Shown here: in pieces, positions 29,991-41,275 of the stretch
Layout: the number at the start of each line of letters is the position of its first letter
Numbering within the stretch: the first letter of the stretch is position 1
DNA from: Lepidostoma basale
Taxonomy: Eukaryota > Arthropoda > Insecta > Trichoptera > Lepidostomatidae
Direction: 5' to 3'
NCBI GenBank assembly: GCA_022606425.2
Contig: JAHDVF020000211.1
Coordinates: forward strand, 558,001-622,000
DNA: 64,000 nucleotides
The notes under the pieces: model-generated
Seen by the model: the letters and a program-made list of their open reading frames with translations, nothing else
Told to the model about the DNA's origin: nothing
Databases searched by the model: none
Made by a program: the position numbers and the translations under genes

Positions 29991-30184
29991 ACTCAGTGAA
30001 TAAAAATAAATTGTGATATAATAACAGTGTTTTAAATTTTAACAGTAATAATGTTGAAGTATCATAGTGTTTCGGCCAAAACAATGCGCTATTTAGTTTT
30101 TTTGTTTGTTAAAACTAACCGGTTTCGCTCCAGTTTATTTTATAGCCCTGACGAAAACTAGTCAAAGTGTTCTCATGGTATTTT

Positions 30185-30395
30185 TAATAATGCCACACTA
30201 CAAATTAAGTGCTTCAAACGGAAGTTTTATTAAAGTTAATGGGAATGACGTGTTTCGGCTTGCTAAGACATAATCAAATGTCAATCAAATTTGATAATGT
30301 CTTAGAAAGGCATGTCATTTCCATAAACTATAGAGAACAGACGTTTTCATTCGTTTTAATTATTTAATATGGAGTTTTACATAATTGGTCAAGTA
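30185..30395. mobile_element. HH-g foldback
   Basis: CGGAAGTTTTATTAAAGTTA, GGAATGACGTGTTTCGGC, CTAAGACATAATCAAATG, then the inverted half GATAATGTCTTAGAAAGG with GCGAAA deleted, and the outer GACGTTTTCATTCGTTTTAA. Confidence 0.65.
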
Positions 30396-30597
30396 ACAAT
30401 AAAATTAAATATACCAATTCTAAAACAATTTTCTATAAATAATGAGTTACCTCTTCATGCATATCGAAGGGATATGGAATGTGGTTAAAACAGGAAACGA
30501 ATAATAATATATTTTGTTTATTTCCTTTATGGTTTATGAATATTATAGTATAAACGTATTAAGATGAACTTTCGAAAATTAAATTAAATTTAACGCA

Positions 30598-31070
30598 TCT
30601 GTGGAATCCATGCCACAGAACGTCATCATCACCCGTCTGTTATGTACTGCTGAATCCTTTTCCAAAGCACGCCACCGCCTCCTATCCATTGCCGCTCCCA
30701 TCCATCCATGTCCAGCAATCCTCTTCAGATCGTCGGTGCAGCGGGCAGGAGGACGTCCAACTCTGCGGAATGCGGTTTCCACTTTAGAACCCGTCTCTCC
30801 CATCGGCCCTCGGTTCTTCGACAGATATGGCCAGCTCATCGCCATTTCAGCCCGCCCATCCTCAGAGCCATCTCAGCCACCTTGTTGTCGAATAAATTCG
30901 TTTCTAAATCTGTCCCTCAAAGTTATTCCAAGCATGGCTCTTTCCATGGCGAGTTGGGCGACCTGGAATCTGTAGACTAGACCTCTTGTCAGTGTCCACG
31001 TTTTGACTCCATAAGTCATGACTGGCAAGACGCACTGGTTGAAGACTTTAGTCTTGAGAACATGTAAAAA
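30598..31070 (-). pseudogene. LINE-F C-terminus
   Basis: Minus strand: FNQCVLPVMTYG, VAQLAMERAMLGITLRDRF, RNEFIRQQG, AMSWPYLSKNRGP, GRPPARCTDDLKRIAGHGWM, GAAMDRRRWRALEKDSAVHN. This is the same arrangement as at 7.6-8.0 kb (LRDR-RN, then DD--R-AG--W---A-DR--WR). One frameshift near 30850. Confidence 0.85.
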
Positions 31071-31270
31071 TCAAAACAGTGTTTTTTTTATTTTGATTAA
31101 TATATTATACACAGTTTCGTAAAAATGTATGTAGATATATAAAATAACGAATTTATTGCTACTGTATTTTCTTGGTAGTTTTGTTGTGCGATTCGTTGAA
31201 TGCTTGTTAAATTACCCAGGATGAAATTTGTCAATTATTTATTACCGTCATTGTGCATTCTATAATTTAT

Positions 31271-31532
31271 CTTTTTTTTTTTTTTTTCTTTTTTTTTTTT
31301 TTTTTACGTATACAACAGGTCGCTTGAACCCAATTACAGTATACAATTTGTTTAAGCTGATATATTGATTCTCGTGACATGTGACAGGTAGCCAATCTAT
31401 CGCCATTTTATTGTCACGAGAATACTACGCCAGACCAAAGACAGTGTGACAATCACACTGCCATCGCCGGGAATCGAACCCAGAACCTTCGGAATGGGAA
31501 TCAGAGCTCTTACCACTCTGCCACGAAGGTCG
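31271..31532 (-). mobile_element. SINE-1, full length with long poly-A
   Basis: Plus-strand T runs (31271-31305) represent the poly-A tail; then AACAGGTCGCTTGAACCCAA, the body, B-box complement GGGAATCGAACCC and A-box complement CCACTCTGCCA, ending GAAGGTCG. Complete. Confidence 0.92.
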
Positions 31533-31789
31533 TCTTGCCATTGTGGGGGAAGGTTTGGCCGACTTTGTGTCGATTCCAGAGGCGCCGGGTATTATAATTA
31601 CAACAACACACCTGGAGGTACCTTTTTTGCTTTAAATTATAAAAAACTTCTAGAAAACAAACATTTTAATACACATTAAATATATGTATTATAATACCTA
31701 TAGAGTTTTATATCATTAAAAAAAACTTTAACCTCTTCTATATTCGGCATAACTTAGTGTTGCGGATTCATTGAACAATGTTTCTTTTT

Positions 31790-31900
31790 TTAACTTTGTA
31801 CACAACACCAACTTTATTAAAAATTAAAATAAAATAAAACAAACATGTTTCGGACACAGAAACCCTTCATCGGTGATATAAATATTATAAATAGTAAACA
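31790..31900 (-). mobile_element. HH-a-like left arm, diverged
   Basis: CTTTGTACACAACACCAACT at the outer end; then, on the minus strand, ATATCAC, CGATGA for CTGATGA, A, GG-rich hairpin GGGTTTCTGTGTCC, GAAACATGTTTG (31841-31880). The layout is kept while stem II has a new sequence. Confidence 0.55.
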
Positions 31901-31949
31901 ACATAATAAGGAACAAATATATGACAAATGACTGCATGCAAGTAAAATA

Positions 31950-32124
31950 AAAGGATCACTTGGATGGTTTGAATATATGGAACGAATGGATGATGGTTAA
32001 ATATCTCTTAGACGCATGTGTAGAAAACTGTGTAAGCTTTCCGGACGTTGAGCGCCCTTGAAGTGAATCTTTCACAAAAATGGCACTATATAAATCATCA
32101 TCATCATCATCATCGTCATCATCA
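31950..32124 (+). repeat. LINE-A remnant, L2-like 3' tail and ATC microsatellite
   Basis: AAAAGGATCACTTGGATGGT and ATATGGAACGAATGGATGAT (31950-32000) come from LINE-A. GAGCGCCCTTGAAGTGAATC and ATGGCACTATATAAATCATC (32050-32096) are an L2-like 3' UTR, ending in (ATC)n to 32124. Confidence 0.6.
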
Positions 32125-32510
32125 AGATAGAGTGTCGAATGAAAATATAATAGGTGAATGCGGTGCGAATGAAAGTGTTAAGATCAAAATAATGAAAGGA
32201 TCATTAAGATGGTTTGGACACATGGAAAGAATGAATGAAGAAATAATGGTAGAAAAAAGTATATGTTAATGATGTAAATGTAACTAGAAATAGAGGGAGA
32301 CCGAGGAAAACGTGACACGATCAAATATATCAAATATTGAATGTCGGCCACGTGAGAAGTCGGAGAAATGCGTGCACAATGCGAAATACATGCGTGCATG
32401 ACACGATGTATGAATGTTAAGTAAGCTAGAGTAGCATATCATGAAAGAAAAGTGTATCAGTCCATTTGTTCTGCCTACCCCTTCGGGGGGACGGCGTGAT
32501 GATAGTAAGT
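32125..32510 (+). pseudogene. LINE-A 3' part
   Basis: DRVSNENIIGECGANESVKI, KIMKGSLRWFGHMERM (32180-32232), RGRPRKT, then CMTRCM and SAYPFGGTA near 32480-32500. One or more frameshifts after EIMVEKS; the tail is reduced to GATGATAGTAAG. Confidence 0.8.
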
Positions 32511-32519
32511 TTAAGCTAT

Positions 32520-33051
32520 AAAATCATCCAAACATGAGCAATAGAGGTCCTTCCGAAGAAACGGCGCGATGGTTGATTGATTAGTTAATAAGTATTTTAA
32601 ATGTTAAAAAATAATAGTGTTTCAGAATACACATATTATTTTTAATAGAACAAGTATTGTTAATATGTGTACTCAAATTAAAATGATTTTTTAATTAAAA
32701 CGGTCCGTTCAATTTCCTTATATTTCCTACGTAAATTTAATTAATGATTCATCGCGTTTGTATTCCTTAAGGAAAACATTTTGTTTTGACCGCACAGGCT
32801 ATCGCGATGCAAGCTTTCAGACTCTCATTTCCACACTTCTCACAGCTGACCGTTAAATAAATACCTCGAATAGCGCGGGAAATCCTCAGTTCGGTTCTTG
32901 CATCCGAGGAGACAGCCGCGCCACTCGCTCGCCACATAACCTCCAAATCAAACCCGGTGTTTGTATACAGTCTATTGTTATCCATTGGTGTACGTTGACA
33001 ACTGAACAGTGCTCCCATACTAACTTCCAGCATGCCATGTGAGTGTATCAA
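32520..33051 (-). other. Stretch with a 94-codon minus-strand frame of unknown status
   Basis: 32767-33051 (minus) encodes MIHSHGMLEVSMGALFSCQR and continues for 94 codons with six Cys, ending CAVKTKCFP. No known domain, signal peptide or repeat match was recognised. The segment is visibly less AT-rich than the 33-34 kb DNA beside it. It could be a host exon or promoter region, or chance. Confidence 0.25.
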
Positions 33052-34214
33052 TTATATATAATATTATCTTTTAGATTAAACAATTTATAATAAAAAATCA
33101 CACTGACATTTTATTTATGTTTCAATCCTAGAGATTGATTTGCATCAAGTCTAATATTGTATTCTTGTATTTGCTGGTTTTTAGGATGCCACTTGTGAAT
33201 TATTTGATGTGGTAGTTGCCCATTGATTTCCACACAAAACTTTTTAAATTAATTCATTTATAACTAAAAATCATATATACAATGTAAATTATGCTAATAT
33301 ATAATATATTCATGAAAAACAGAAAGAATTTCCTATTTCGGAAACATATAGAAATGTTCATTACAAATTATTTATCTATATTTTTTATAAAAACATAATA
33401 TTAAGGAAAGAACGACATTGTCAAAGTAATTTTTTTTTAATTCGTTTAAAATATAACAGTATACATTTGAACATTTAATGTAAAATAGGCGCTAAGTACT
33501 TAATAAAACAAAGTATGCAGTTTCGTTATATTATATAATAGAACGAAACAACTTATTTAGTATTTTTTGTGTACTTAGTTACTATTTTACTTCGACCATT
33601 CAGTTATATCGTATACCATATATTATGTATTGTGCAAATATATTTATTAATACAATAAATATAATAATGACAACAATGAATGTATCCGTTTATTTTATAT
33701 AATAAAAAAAACAATATTCTACGAGTGTTTTATTACGAGTTTTGTAAATTAGTTCTAATAAATAATTTATAACGATTGCTTATTTTATATAAACATATAT
33801 TTTAACATAAAAATCGACGTAAAATTCATTTTCTCGTTTTTCAAATTATAACGGTGTTTATTCATTCACTTCACACATTGAAGTCATCTAGGTTTACCTA
33901 AGACACAGACTTGTTTTTCTATTCACGCAAAACAGTTCTACTCAATTTATCTACGTTACAAAATTTTGAGGAAAAACAAAAAGAAACAATATTAATATAT
34001 ATTATGATCTTTATTTGACTCACCATCATCTTATTTACATATTTTCCGTTGGAAAATACATGTTTTTTTTATAACCCAACCCCAAATGAGGGTGATAAAT
34101 CGGCGATTACTGATACGATATTATGGAACTTTGTATATTCTTCTTGAGTATTTCAATAACATTGTTCTTGAAAAGTCCTACAAATTAATCATATACAATT
34201 TTTTTATTTTAAAA
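33052..34214. other. Very AT-rich spacer with one weak foldback
   Basis: An imperfect inverted repeat at about 33480-33592 pairs GTAAAATAG, CTAAGTAC and GTTTCGTT with their complements across an AT centre. Nothing else is supported. Confidence 0.4.
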
Positions 34215-34390
34215 TAAAATATATATACTTTGTATACAACACTCACTTATTAAACAAATTACAATAAAATATCAAACGGACCACCCAGCCCTTCCTCAGT
34301 GATATAATATAGATATTTAAAATATTATAAAGTTGTTTACAAATATGGTCAGTTTTGACATGTTATAAAGATACTTTGTATTTTAACTAC
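34215..34390. mobile_element. HH-a left arm, mutated
   Basis: ATACTTTGTATACAACACTC, AAATATCAAACGGACCACCC, CCTTCCTCAGTGATAT, then the inner CAAATATGGTCAGTTTTGAC. The GAAAC part of the motif is lost (AAACGG for the expected complement). Confidence 0.6.
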
Positions 34391-34419
34391 GGAATTTTGA
34401 TTATATTATACTCGTATTT

Positions 34420-34790
34420 GGCGCCAACTTGTTTCGCTTGCATACATGCTTCAAAAAATCATTAAAAATATCTGTGTTGCCCAATTTGTTTCTATTTTTA
34501 TTTTTAGTTGTATTTTTTAAATAAACGTTTTTATTTATCGTTTCTTAAACAGTCCGTTTTCTTGAAGTATTATTATATAATATTATATTTTATGTGAGAC
34601 ATTTGATAATATAACTTAGACAGATGAAACAGTCATTCACATAAATTATAATAAAAATTCTAGGACTCAGACGTTGTTATTCATATTAATTAAACGTTTT
34701 TACATTACCCTGATGAAGCTCGAGTACAAGCGAAACTTTTTGTGTCAAATATAAATTCAATTCAGGGGTTAATATATAATACATTGTGTT
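34420..34790. mobile_element. HH-e element enclosing an HH-g copy
   Basis: Left HH-e arm (GCGCCAACTTGTTTCGCTTG, 34430-34450) and right arm with the motif at 34703-34752 are separated by HH-g sequence (about 34530-34700: TTGAAGTATTATTATATAAT, ACATTTGATAAT, AAACAGTCATTCACATAAAT). HH-g therefore sits inside or against HH-e. Confidence 0.5.
34703..34752 (+). ncRNA. Hammerhead-ribozyme-like motif (HH-e)
   Basis: ATTACC, CTGATGA (34710-34716), extra A, GCT-CGAGTACA-AGC hairpin, GAAAC, TTTTTGT then GTC. Core bases are complete; stem II is only 3 bp as it stands and stem III is not a clean palindrome. Confidence 0.35.
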
Positions 34791-34929
34791 TATTTCATTT
34801 GAAATATTTATTCCTTTGAAATGTCTCGCTAAAAAAAGTTAGTGCTGTATATGAGAATGTAATAATATTAACTTAATTAAGTTTTTGCATTTTAAAATTT
34901 TAAACAAACCATAAATTCATAACATTAAC

Positions 34930-35260
34930 AAACCATAAAATAATAAAAGGATCATTAAGATGGTTTGGACACATGGAAAGAATGAATGAAGAAAGAATAG
35001 TAAAAAAGTATATGTTAACGATGTAAATGGATCCAGAAATAGAATGAAGACCGAGGAAAACGTGGCACGATCAAATAAATCAAATATTGAATGTCGGCCA
35101 TGTGAGAAGTCAGAGAAATCGACGCGCGTGCATGACACGATGTATGAATGTTGAGGAAGCAAGAGAAATATGTCAGGAAAGAAAAATGTGGCAATCCATT
35201 CTTTCTGCCTACCCCTTCGGAGAGACTGCGTGATGGTTAGTTAGTTAGTTAGTTTTTTTT
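34930..35260 (+). pseudogene. LINE-A 3' part
   Basis: IKGSLRWFGHMERMNEERIV, PRKTWHDQINQI, NVGHVRSQRNRRACMTRCMN, VEEAREICQERKMWQSIL, SAYPFGETA then stop (35230-35232) and (GTTA)n. It is among the best preserved C-termini, with one frameshift near 35005-35055. Confidence 0.85.
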
Positions 35261-35284
35261 TAATTCATAATAAAGAATATTATT

Positions 35285-35430
35285 AAAAACTAACTAACTA
35301 ACCACATCCTCACATGGCCGACATTCAATATTTGATTTATTTGATCGTGCCACGTTTTCCTCGATCTTCCTGTATTTCTGGTTCCATTTACATCGTTAAC
35401 ATATAATTTTTTAACCATTCTTTCTTCCAA
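35285..35430 (-). pseudogene. LINE-A 3' part, tail-to-tail with the previous copy
   Basis: AACTAACTAACTAACCACAT (tail), then directly the complement of the NVGHVR...RKTWHDQ region; the last 40 codons are deleted. Orientation is opposite to the copy ending 30 bp to the left. Confidence 0.8.
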
Positions 35431-35885
35431 ACACTAATTACAATTATATTTTTATAATATGTGATGTGTTCGACTCCCTTTTAGGAAGTTTTTTCGATTT
35501 AATATACTTTCTACACACACTTAATTAGCAAAAATTCATTTTTTTTAAACTGTATTTGAAGTATCTTTGTATGCAAATAGATAATGAAATAAAGCTGATT
35601 TAACATTACACATTTAAGCACGTTTTCAAATCAGATTGTTTAATAATACGAACACGAATTGAGTCTCATTTGTCATATTACGTGCAATTAGTTACGATAA
35701 AAAAAAATGTACATTATGAACAAAACACAACAAATTATCGGAAGTAGTTTTTATGACTTCTTCATCTAAGCTTCAAGTTAGTTATTAACTTCAGTTCCTT
35801 GATACCAAAATTGTACGTAATATAATGATGAACAGAAGTTATTGTCTGATCGGTAAATGTAGCCAACTTTATTTTTACTACAAAT
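35431..35885. other. AT-rich spacer
   Basis: No feature recognised. Confidence 0.4.
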
Positions 35886-36126
35886 CATAGACAAACTTAA
35901 GGCGTTAACACTGTGGAATTCCATAATGACGAATTTTTATGAATTAAAACACAATTTTTTCCACTTTTGCATTTATTTTTCTCGACATGTTTCGAAGGCA
36001 TGCGTTCGGGAGAATGGTATAAACTGTTTATATCGTTCTCCCGGCGATGAAGGTGTAAGCCTTCGAAACATGTCTAGAAAAATAAACTCAAAAGTGGAAA
36101 AAACAGTGTAATTCATAAAAATTCGC
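35886..36126. mobile_element. HH-f foldback
   Basis: The arms TTTTTATGAATTAAAACACA and TTTCCACTTTTG...ATTTATTTTTCT are mirrored on the right. The inner parts read, in outward orientation, CCTTCGAAACATGTCTAG and CCTTCGAAACATGTCGAG with GGCGATGAAGG upstream. The centre GGGAGAA-CGATATAAACAGT pairs with itself. Here GAAAC-ATGT-C is kept but the CTGAnGA half is only GATGA. Confidence 0.75.
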
Positions 36127-36139
36127 TACTACAAATGTT

Positions 36140-36310
36140 GTCTACGGGTTCTATTTTCTAGAAGTTTTATGAGAATAACATATTTCGCCTGTCTAAGGTA
36201 TTATCGAATGTGAACGAAACATGTCATTCCCATAAAGTATAATAAAACTTTTAGAAAATAGAAGTTTTCATTCGAATTAATGACTTAATATGGAGTTTAA
36301 CATCATAAAT
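36140..36310. mobile_element. HH-g foldback, short
   Basis: TTTTCTAGAAGTTTTATGAG, CTAAGGTATTATCGAATGTG and CGAAACATGTCATTCCCATA then GAAGTTTTCATTCGAATTAA. Confidence 0.7.
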
Positions 36311-36324
36311 AATGAAAATAAAAA

Positions 36325-36400
36325 AGCCATCAGAAGATAGCAGCGAGCTGCCAAAACCGTTCGAAGACACTAACATCAGTGGATTTTAACTAAATATATA
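36325..36400 (+). mobile_element. HH-c right arm
   Basis: CATCAGAAGATAGCAGCGAG, CTGCCAAAACCGTTCGAAGA, CACTAACATCAGTGG: the HH-c motif with GAAAC mutated to AAAAC. Confidence 0.55.
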
Positions 36401-36519
36401 ATACATTAAAAAATATATATAATTTCATGATGGACAATGAACTTCTACCAAGAAACTTCGAATTACAATATATTTTTTTTGACGTTTAACATCATTGTTC
36501 AAGAAACTATAAATAATAG

Positions 36520-36590
36520 TAATAATTACGCTAATTTGTATAGCGCCGTTTTCGTGAATAAATCACCTCAAGGGTGATCCAAAAGATGAG
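36520..36590 (-). repeat. L2-like 3' UTR fragment
   Basis: ATAGCGCCGTTTTCGTGAAT, AAATCACCTCAAGGGTG: complement of the L2-like 3' end seen at 11.9 and 13.1 kb. Confidence 0.6.
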
Positions 36591-37102
36591 GGTACCACAG
36601 AGACGACTTACATATCTTTACATGGCGTAATAAATAAAAATATTAATAGACTTATTAAATTTCCATCTACTAAACGCCCCTTAAAAAATATAACTTCAAA
36701 AAGAAAAGACAATGTTCACAATTTGAGAAAGACAGTGAAAAAACATGACATCCCCAAAGTGATAATTTGATTATAATAATATTATCAATTAATAATGATT
36801 ACTTCGTTATTTTAAATATTGTGTTTTTTTTATCATTTTCCACAAATCAGTAAATCTCGTGTATCTCAAGGCGAAACAATTCAACATTTCTCGGTAAACA
36901 AGTAACCGAATGATTCACATACATTTATGTTCCAAATGTTTATCCTTTTTAAGGAAGAGTACTCGTATGTATTAAATACATTTGCAATTACTCAAGTCCA
37001 AGGAAGCACTTAGTTATACACTTTTTTAAGTATTGATTATATCACAGTTATTTAAAAATACTATTTATTTGATTAAATACATGTAGATGATCAATAAGGA
37101 AC
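36591..37102. other. AT-rich spacer
   Basis: No supported feature. Confidence 0.4.
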
Positions 37103-37896
37103 TTAACCGTCGCGTTGCCATGTGGTAAATTGAGTTTCCACTGCCAATTTAAAGTTGATTTTCTTAAAACCTATGGACCCTAATATTATAAAAAAAATTG
37201 TAATCCTCCATTGAAGTGTTCTCAATATTTCGTAATAAAAAAAAAGCAAAAAATTACTTCCTTCATCCCAAAAAAAAATATTTTCTAAGACTGCCCTCAC
37301 CTTCATTCGTGTTAAGGTAGAATTTGTTTTGCTAATATTTACAACTTTATCAAAAGTGACAAATACTTACTCGCTGTTTTGAACGTATTATAAATTATAT
37401 CTTTGGCTTTTTCAATATGTACGTAATAATACCGACTGTAGACGGAAACGCAGGACGCAACTTAATAATATCAGAACTGTGAAAATATTAACACTTTACC
37501 AAAAGGGACAAATATTAATACGTACTCGTTGTCTTGAACGTACTATACATTTTGCCTAGGTGCCTTTATCATACGTAAAATCTCGTAAAGTCTAGCCGCG
37601 CCGGCCGCCGCGCGGCGCTTGTCTTTACTTGCGTGTCCAGTCACTCGTATGCTATGACGCATTACATATCAGAAATCGCATGGTTCCAGAAAAAAATTAA
37701 TAATGATATGTTTTTCAAATAATCCATGTATGTTATAGATATCGATCTATTCCTAATGAAATTCCCTACAAGATGACATAAATTAAATTTTGATTCATCG
37801 AGTCATATGCTTGATATTTAGATAAAGTTAGCGGTAAACTGAATTTACCACATGGGAGCGAGCGTTTTGTTTTGAACACGGTACGTTAAGGGTTAA
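37103..37896 (-). mobile_element. TTAA element, copy 1
   Basis: About 790 bp bounded by TTAA (37103-37106 and 37893-37896). Oriented opposite to copies 2 and 3. The ends read CCCTTAACGTACCGTGTTC on one side and CCGTCGCGTTGCC on the other; both continue to CATGTGGTAAATT(C/G)AG, a short inverted similarity. TTAA target choice and CC tips fit a non-autonomous piggyBac-like element. A GC-rich island (GCGCCGGCCGCCGCGCGGCG) lies near 37590-37615. No transposase. Confidence 0.7.
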
Positions 37897-37899
37897 TAT

Positions 37900-38135
37900 G
37901 ATACCGGATAAGTAAAACAACATGCCATAGCCAACATAGATAAAGCTTAAACACGCTAATTGTTATGTACCCATACTTTGAATGCTGGATTTTTTGTCTT
38001 ATTGTTTTTTGTAATGTAATGTTTTAAATAATCATGTTTAACTGTTAATATACAGGTTGCGGTAGCATCACTTCATTTTTTCAAAACTTAATAAAACCTA
38101 TTGTATTTTTGGAAGGTCTATTATTCTGCTGAAAA
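37900..38135. other. AT-rich spacer
   Basis: Nothing recognised. Confidence 0.4.
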
Positions 38136-38139
38136 TTAG

Positions 38140-38625
38140 AGCGGTGAATTTTCAACCCTGTGTTTTCTACTCCGGTCTCAATCTCATGATTGGTCTCCAG
38201 CAAGGCGACGCATCTCCTCTTCCACTCCGCTCCGTCCTCGGCAACTCTCATCAACTCCGCATAACAGATGCAGCCCATATCTCAGAAAATCTGGTCTAGG
38301 TACTCCTGGCGAGGTCGTCCTCTGCCAATCGATCCCTCGACCATTCCCTCCAATAAATCATACAGGAAACATTCGTGTCGCAACACATGACCAATTCATC
38401 TCGCGCTTCTCCGCTATGGTGTTCAACATGTGCCTATTCTCTTAAACTCTGCTGAGAACCTCCTCATTTGTAACGTGGTCCCTCAATCGCAATCGGTAGT
38501 TCCACATTTCAAACGCCTCCAGTCTATTACGCTCTCTGTGTAAAATGTTATAATTTTCAATATCTCACTTCTACACCGGCCTTTCTTTAAAACGGATTCA
38601 AGGTTGTTTAGAGCTCTGGAGTGTC
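38140..38625 (-). pseudogene. LINE-H 3' end
   Basis: Minus-strand fragments include ELVMCCDTNVSCMIYW-like, RDRLAEDDLA, ELMRVAEDGAEWKRRCVALL and ETNHEIETGVENTG. The order (short RT connector, GR-R--W stretch, A-DR--WK--V) fits the C-terminus of a non-LTR element. Many stops. Less certain than the other LINE calls. Confidence 0.55.
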
Positions 38626-39344
38626 TTGTGTTCATTGAACACAGGTGTATAACGAAGTTCTCGTGATCTCTGCGAGAATGCACTTTTGCATGTACACGTA
38701 ATTGCAGATTTTGCATGCGGAAATATCGTTCACGTCGCTAACAATTATTTATTGTTCTGGGTAATGAGGAGTTGCTTCTCGCTGTGAGCACAGAAAGGGC
38801 ACGCGTGCATCGTTATCAGCCTTGTCTGTCTGCGAGTGGTTTAGCATTGTTGCCTATGTCCGCGGTTTCTGTTGACAGGCATGAGACATCACCTATTTAT
38901 ATTATAGAAGCTTCCTTGTATAATATAATACTTCCTCAAGACGTGATTTTATACATCTTAACCATTTATCATATTTTTCTGTCATTTTAAACTTATTTTG
39001 AAATTGTTTTTATAACTTGTTGATGGTTGTAAAAGTATTCATATATCTACAATATATTAGAAAATAAAATCAGAAAAGAATGAAACATTTTCTCAATCTA
39101 TCAAATATTGAAGTGCATTGAAGCTTTCATATACAATATATAATTTATAATCATAATAATAATTTAATCATAAACTAAAAACAAACAATTTTATAATAAT
39201 TTTGAAAGGAGATTTGTATCACAGTTTTATCCACTGTATTTATTAAATAATTTTAATAAAAACAGTGGATAAAAGATGCTTTTGTACCCTGAAACATATT
39301 TGTATTAATATTGAATTTGTATTTTAAATAAAGTATTGTTTTAC
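38626..39344. other. Spacer with a small hairpin
   Basis: TTTTATCCACTGT...ACAGTGGATAAAA (39226-39274) forms a 13-bp stem around an AT-rich loop. A more GC-rich stretch at 38760-38890 has no recognised content. Confidence 0.4.
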
Positions 39345-39470
39345 AAATTAATAAATGGTGTTCATCTTAATACATGAGAAAGGAGAAGGTCACCTCCGAA
39401 ACATGCAGTGTAATTTTTTTTTTTTTGTAAAAATTTTTAATAAATAAAGTTGTTGAAATATTGTTTAAAA
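39345..39470 (+). mobile_element. HH-h-like arm, degenerate
   Basis: GAGAAAGGAGAAGGTCACCT, CCGAAACATGCAGTG then an A/T-rich arm with TAATAAATAAAGTTGTTG, resembling the outer arm of HH-h at 59.8 kb inverted. The core reads TGAGAAA rather than CTGAAGA. Confidence 0.45.
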
Positions 39471-39574
39471 AAATCTTATAAATTTACAATAGAATTTCAG
39501 TGTTAAGGCCTTAACCTTCAATAAAGTTAAAATTGATTGTATTGTATTGATTATATTATTTTAAAAATCACATT

Positions 39575-39660
39575 TGACAAAGCCCATAATGCCCTAGCCA
39601 TTAGAAATATGTACCTCCCATAAAATGTCATTAAAACTTTAGAAATCTGACGTTTTAATC
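39575..39660. mobile_element. HH-g remnant
   Basis: CATAATGCCCTAGCCATTAG, AAATATGTACCTCCCATAAA, TTTAGAAATCTGACGTTTTA follow HH-g order with many changes. Confidence 0.45.
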
Positions 39661-40704
39661 AATTTATAATATATTATATGTAGTAACGTTCAATAAGAAA
39701 ATAATAAAGATAAAAGTGAAAAAATGTCACTAAAAAAATGTCCTATAAAAAAAAATTAAGAATTGTCGTAAAATTTAACAAAATTTCCAGGAAACTGAAG
39801 TTTATAAAATCTTAAAAATTGAGTTTTTTTATAAGTTTCAATAATTAATAAATTAATAAATATTTCTAGTGCGTTAAACAAATTTTATTATGTAATATAC
39901 GCTATGGCTCGGAAAATATCAAACTAAGCTTTTCAATTAATAGAACATTGGTACATTTTGTTTTATTTTATTCCGTACTACAAATTTAAATTAACTTTCA
40001 GCAAATTCATGTTATATAATGTATTATAGATTAATTTTAAAAGAATACACGATTTCTGTAAAATTAACACTAATGCAAGCATATACGAATTTGCTATTTG
40101 TCATATATGTGTGTGTGTTATATCGTTTTTTACAACCTTTATATCTTCTAATTTGGAAAAAATTAAATTTATTGTAATCCACAAGAAACGTGTGATAAAA
40201 AAAGTTTAAACTAAAAATAAGAATCATGGAACACGCCATTCGAATTATAAACTGTTTGGATTTTATAATGTGACAATAGCCAACTTATAAACCGGATTCA
40301 TGACGTTTATTGTTATTTATATATATTCTAGAGGCTCCAAAGAATTTTATTGTACGATATCAGGATATTGCTATCCTCCGCAAGAACTACACGTATTGCA
40401 CAATATTAACTCATCTTAGAATGTTAAAAAATGATCTCATGTTTAAATCAGATTTATTTTCCTAATTTTCCTTGTGGACAGCTTTTTTATCATATTCGTT
40501 AATGAAGCATTATTTTTTATTACCGTCAGCGTTAATTTTATAATCATTTCCGTGTAAGAATGAGTATTGTTTTATTGAATTAATCAAGTTTTATTAAATT
40601 ATATTCCTTGTTATTATTATACAATAACATTATGTGACGCCATTTATCTGCAATTTTTTTTAGATTTTAGTTTTACGGAAATACTTTATTTAATTATATT
40701 ATGT
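39661..40704. other. AT-rich spacer
   Basis: No coding or repeat content recognised over about 1 kb. Confidence 0.4.
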
Positions 40705-40820
40705 AATAATGAGTGAAGAGTGGAGAAATCGACCTGCGTCCTTGACACGATGTATAAATATTGAGGAAGCGAGAGAAGTATGTCAGGAAAAAAATGTACG
40801 GCATTCCATTCATTATATTT
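40705..40820 (+). pseudogene. LINE-A remnant
   Basis: GTGAAGAGTGGAGAAATCGA, CACGATGTATAAATATTGAG, GCGAGAGAAGTATGTCAGGA; truncated before the stop and tail. Confidence 0.65.
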
Positions 40821-40894
40821 TATTAATGTGAAACACCATAGTTAATCTATAATATATAGAAACATAAAAAAGGTGTTATTGTTTAACACATTTT

Positions 40895-41275
40895 CGAAAT
40901 TTATTCGATCATTTCTCGGCGCTACATCCCGGTGGGGACTTGGCCTCCTCCACAACGGTCCTCCACTGACTTCTGTCTCTGGCCATCTCTCTCCATTCCC
41001 CAGCTCCTTCCATTTTCTCCCAATCTTCTTCTACGCAATCCGCCCATCTTTTCCTCGGTCAGCCTCTTGGTCTCTATTCGCAAGACACCCATCTGGATAT
41101 AATTGGTGGTGTTCTACCCTCTGGCATTCTTTCCACATGGCCAGCCCACCGTAGGCGTCGAGACTTGCAGAATCGCATTACTGTTTCCTGGTTAATCAGT
41201 ACTTCAAATTCAAGGTTTCTTTTAATTCTGTTAGTCCCATCCTCCAGCTTGGGTCCAAAATTTTTCTCAGTTTCG
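40895..41275 (-). pseudogene. LINE-G 3' end
   Basis: Minus strand: NRIKRNLEFEVLINQETVMR, FCKSRRLRWAGHVERMPEGR, PRKRWADCVEEDWEKM, REMARDRSQWRTVVEEAKSP. RLRW-GHVERM, RGRPRKRW-DCVE and A-DR--WR mark the C-terminus of a widespread insect endonuclease/RT LINE type. Two or three frameshifts. Confidence 0.85.

Larger units (their letters stand above)
29800..30110. mobile_element. HH-b foldback, both arms present
   Basis: Arms of about 120 bp meet at a small centre (CAATAAACT-AGAC-AGTTTATTG, 29924-29946). The outer right end carries ATGTTGAAGTATCATAGTGT and TTCGGCCAAAACAATG, the sequence split by the mariner at 9.3-10.6 kb. Each arm holds a hammerhead-like motif. Confidence 0.85.

Noticed and set aside
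37103..37306. 67-codon frame repeated in all TTAA elements as a gene
   Set aside because: It runs into the terminal sequence, has no transposase motif and is probably fortuitous conservation of the element end.
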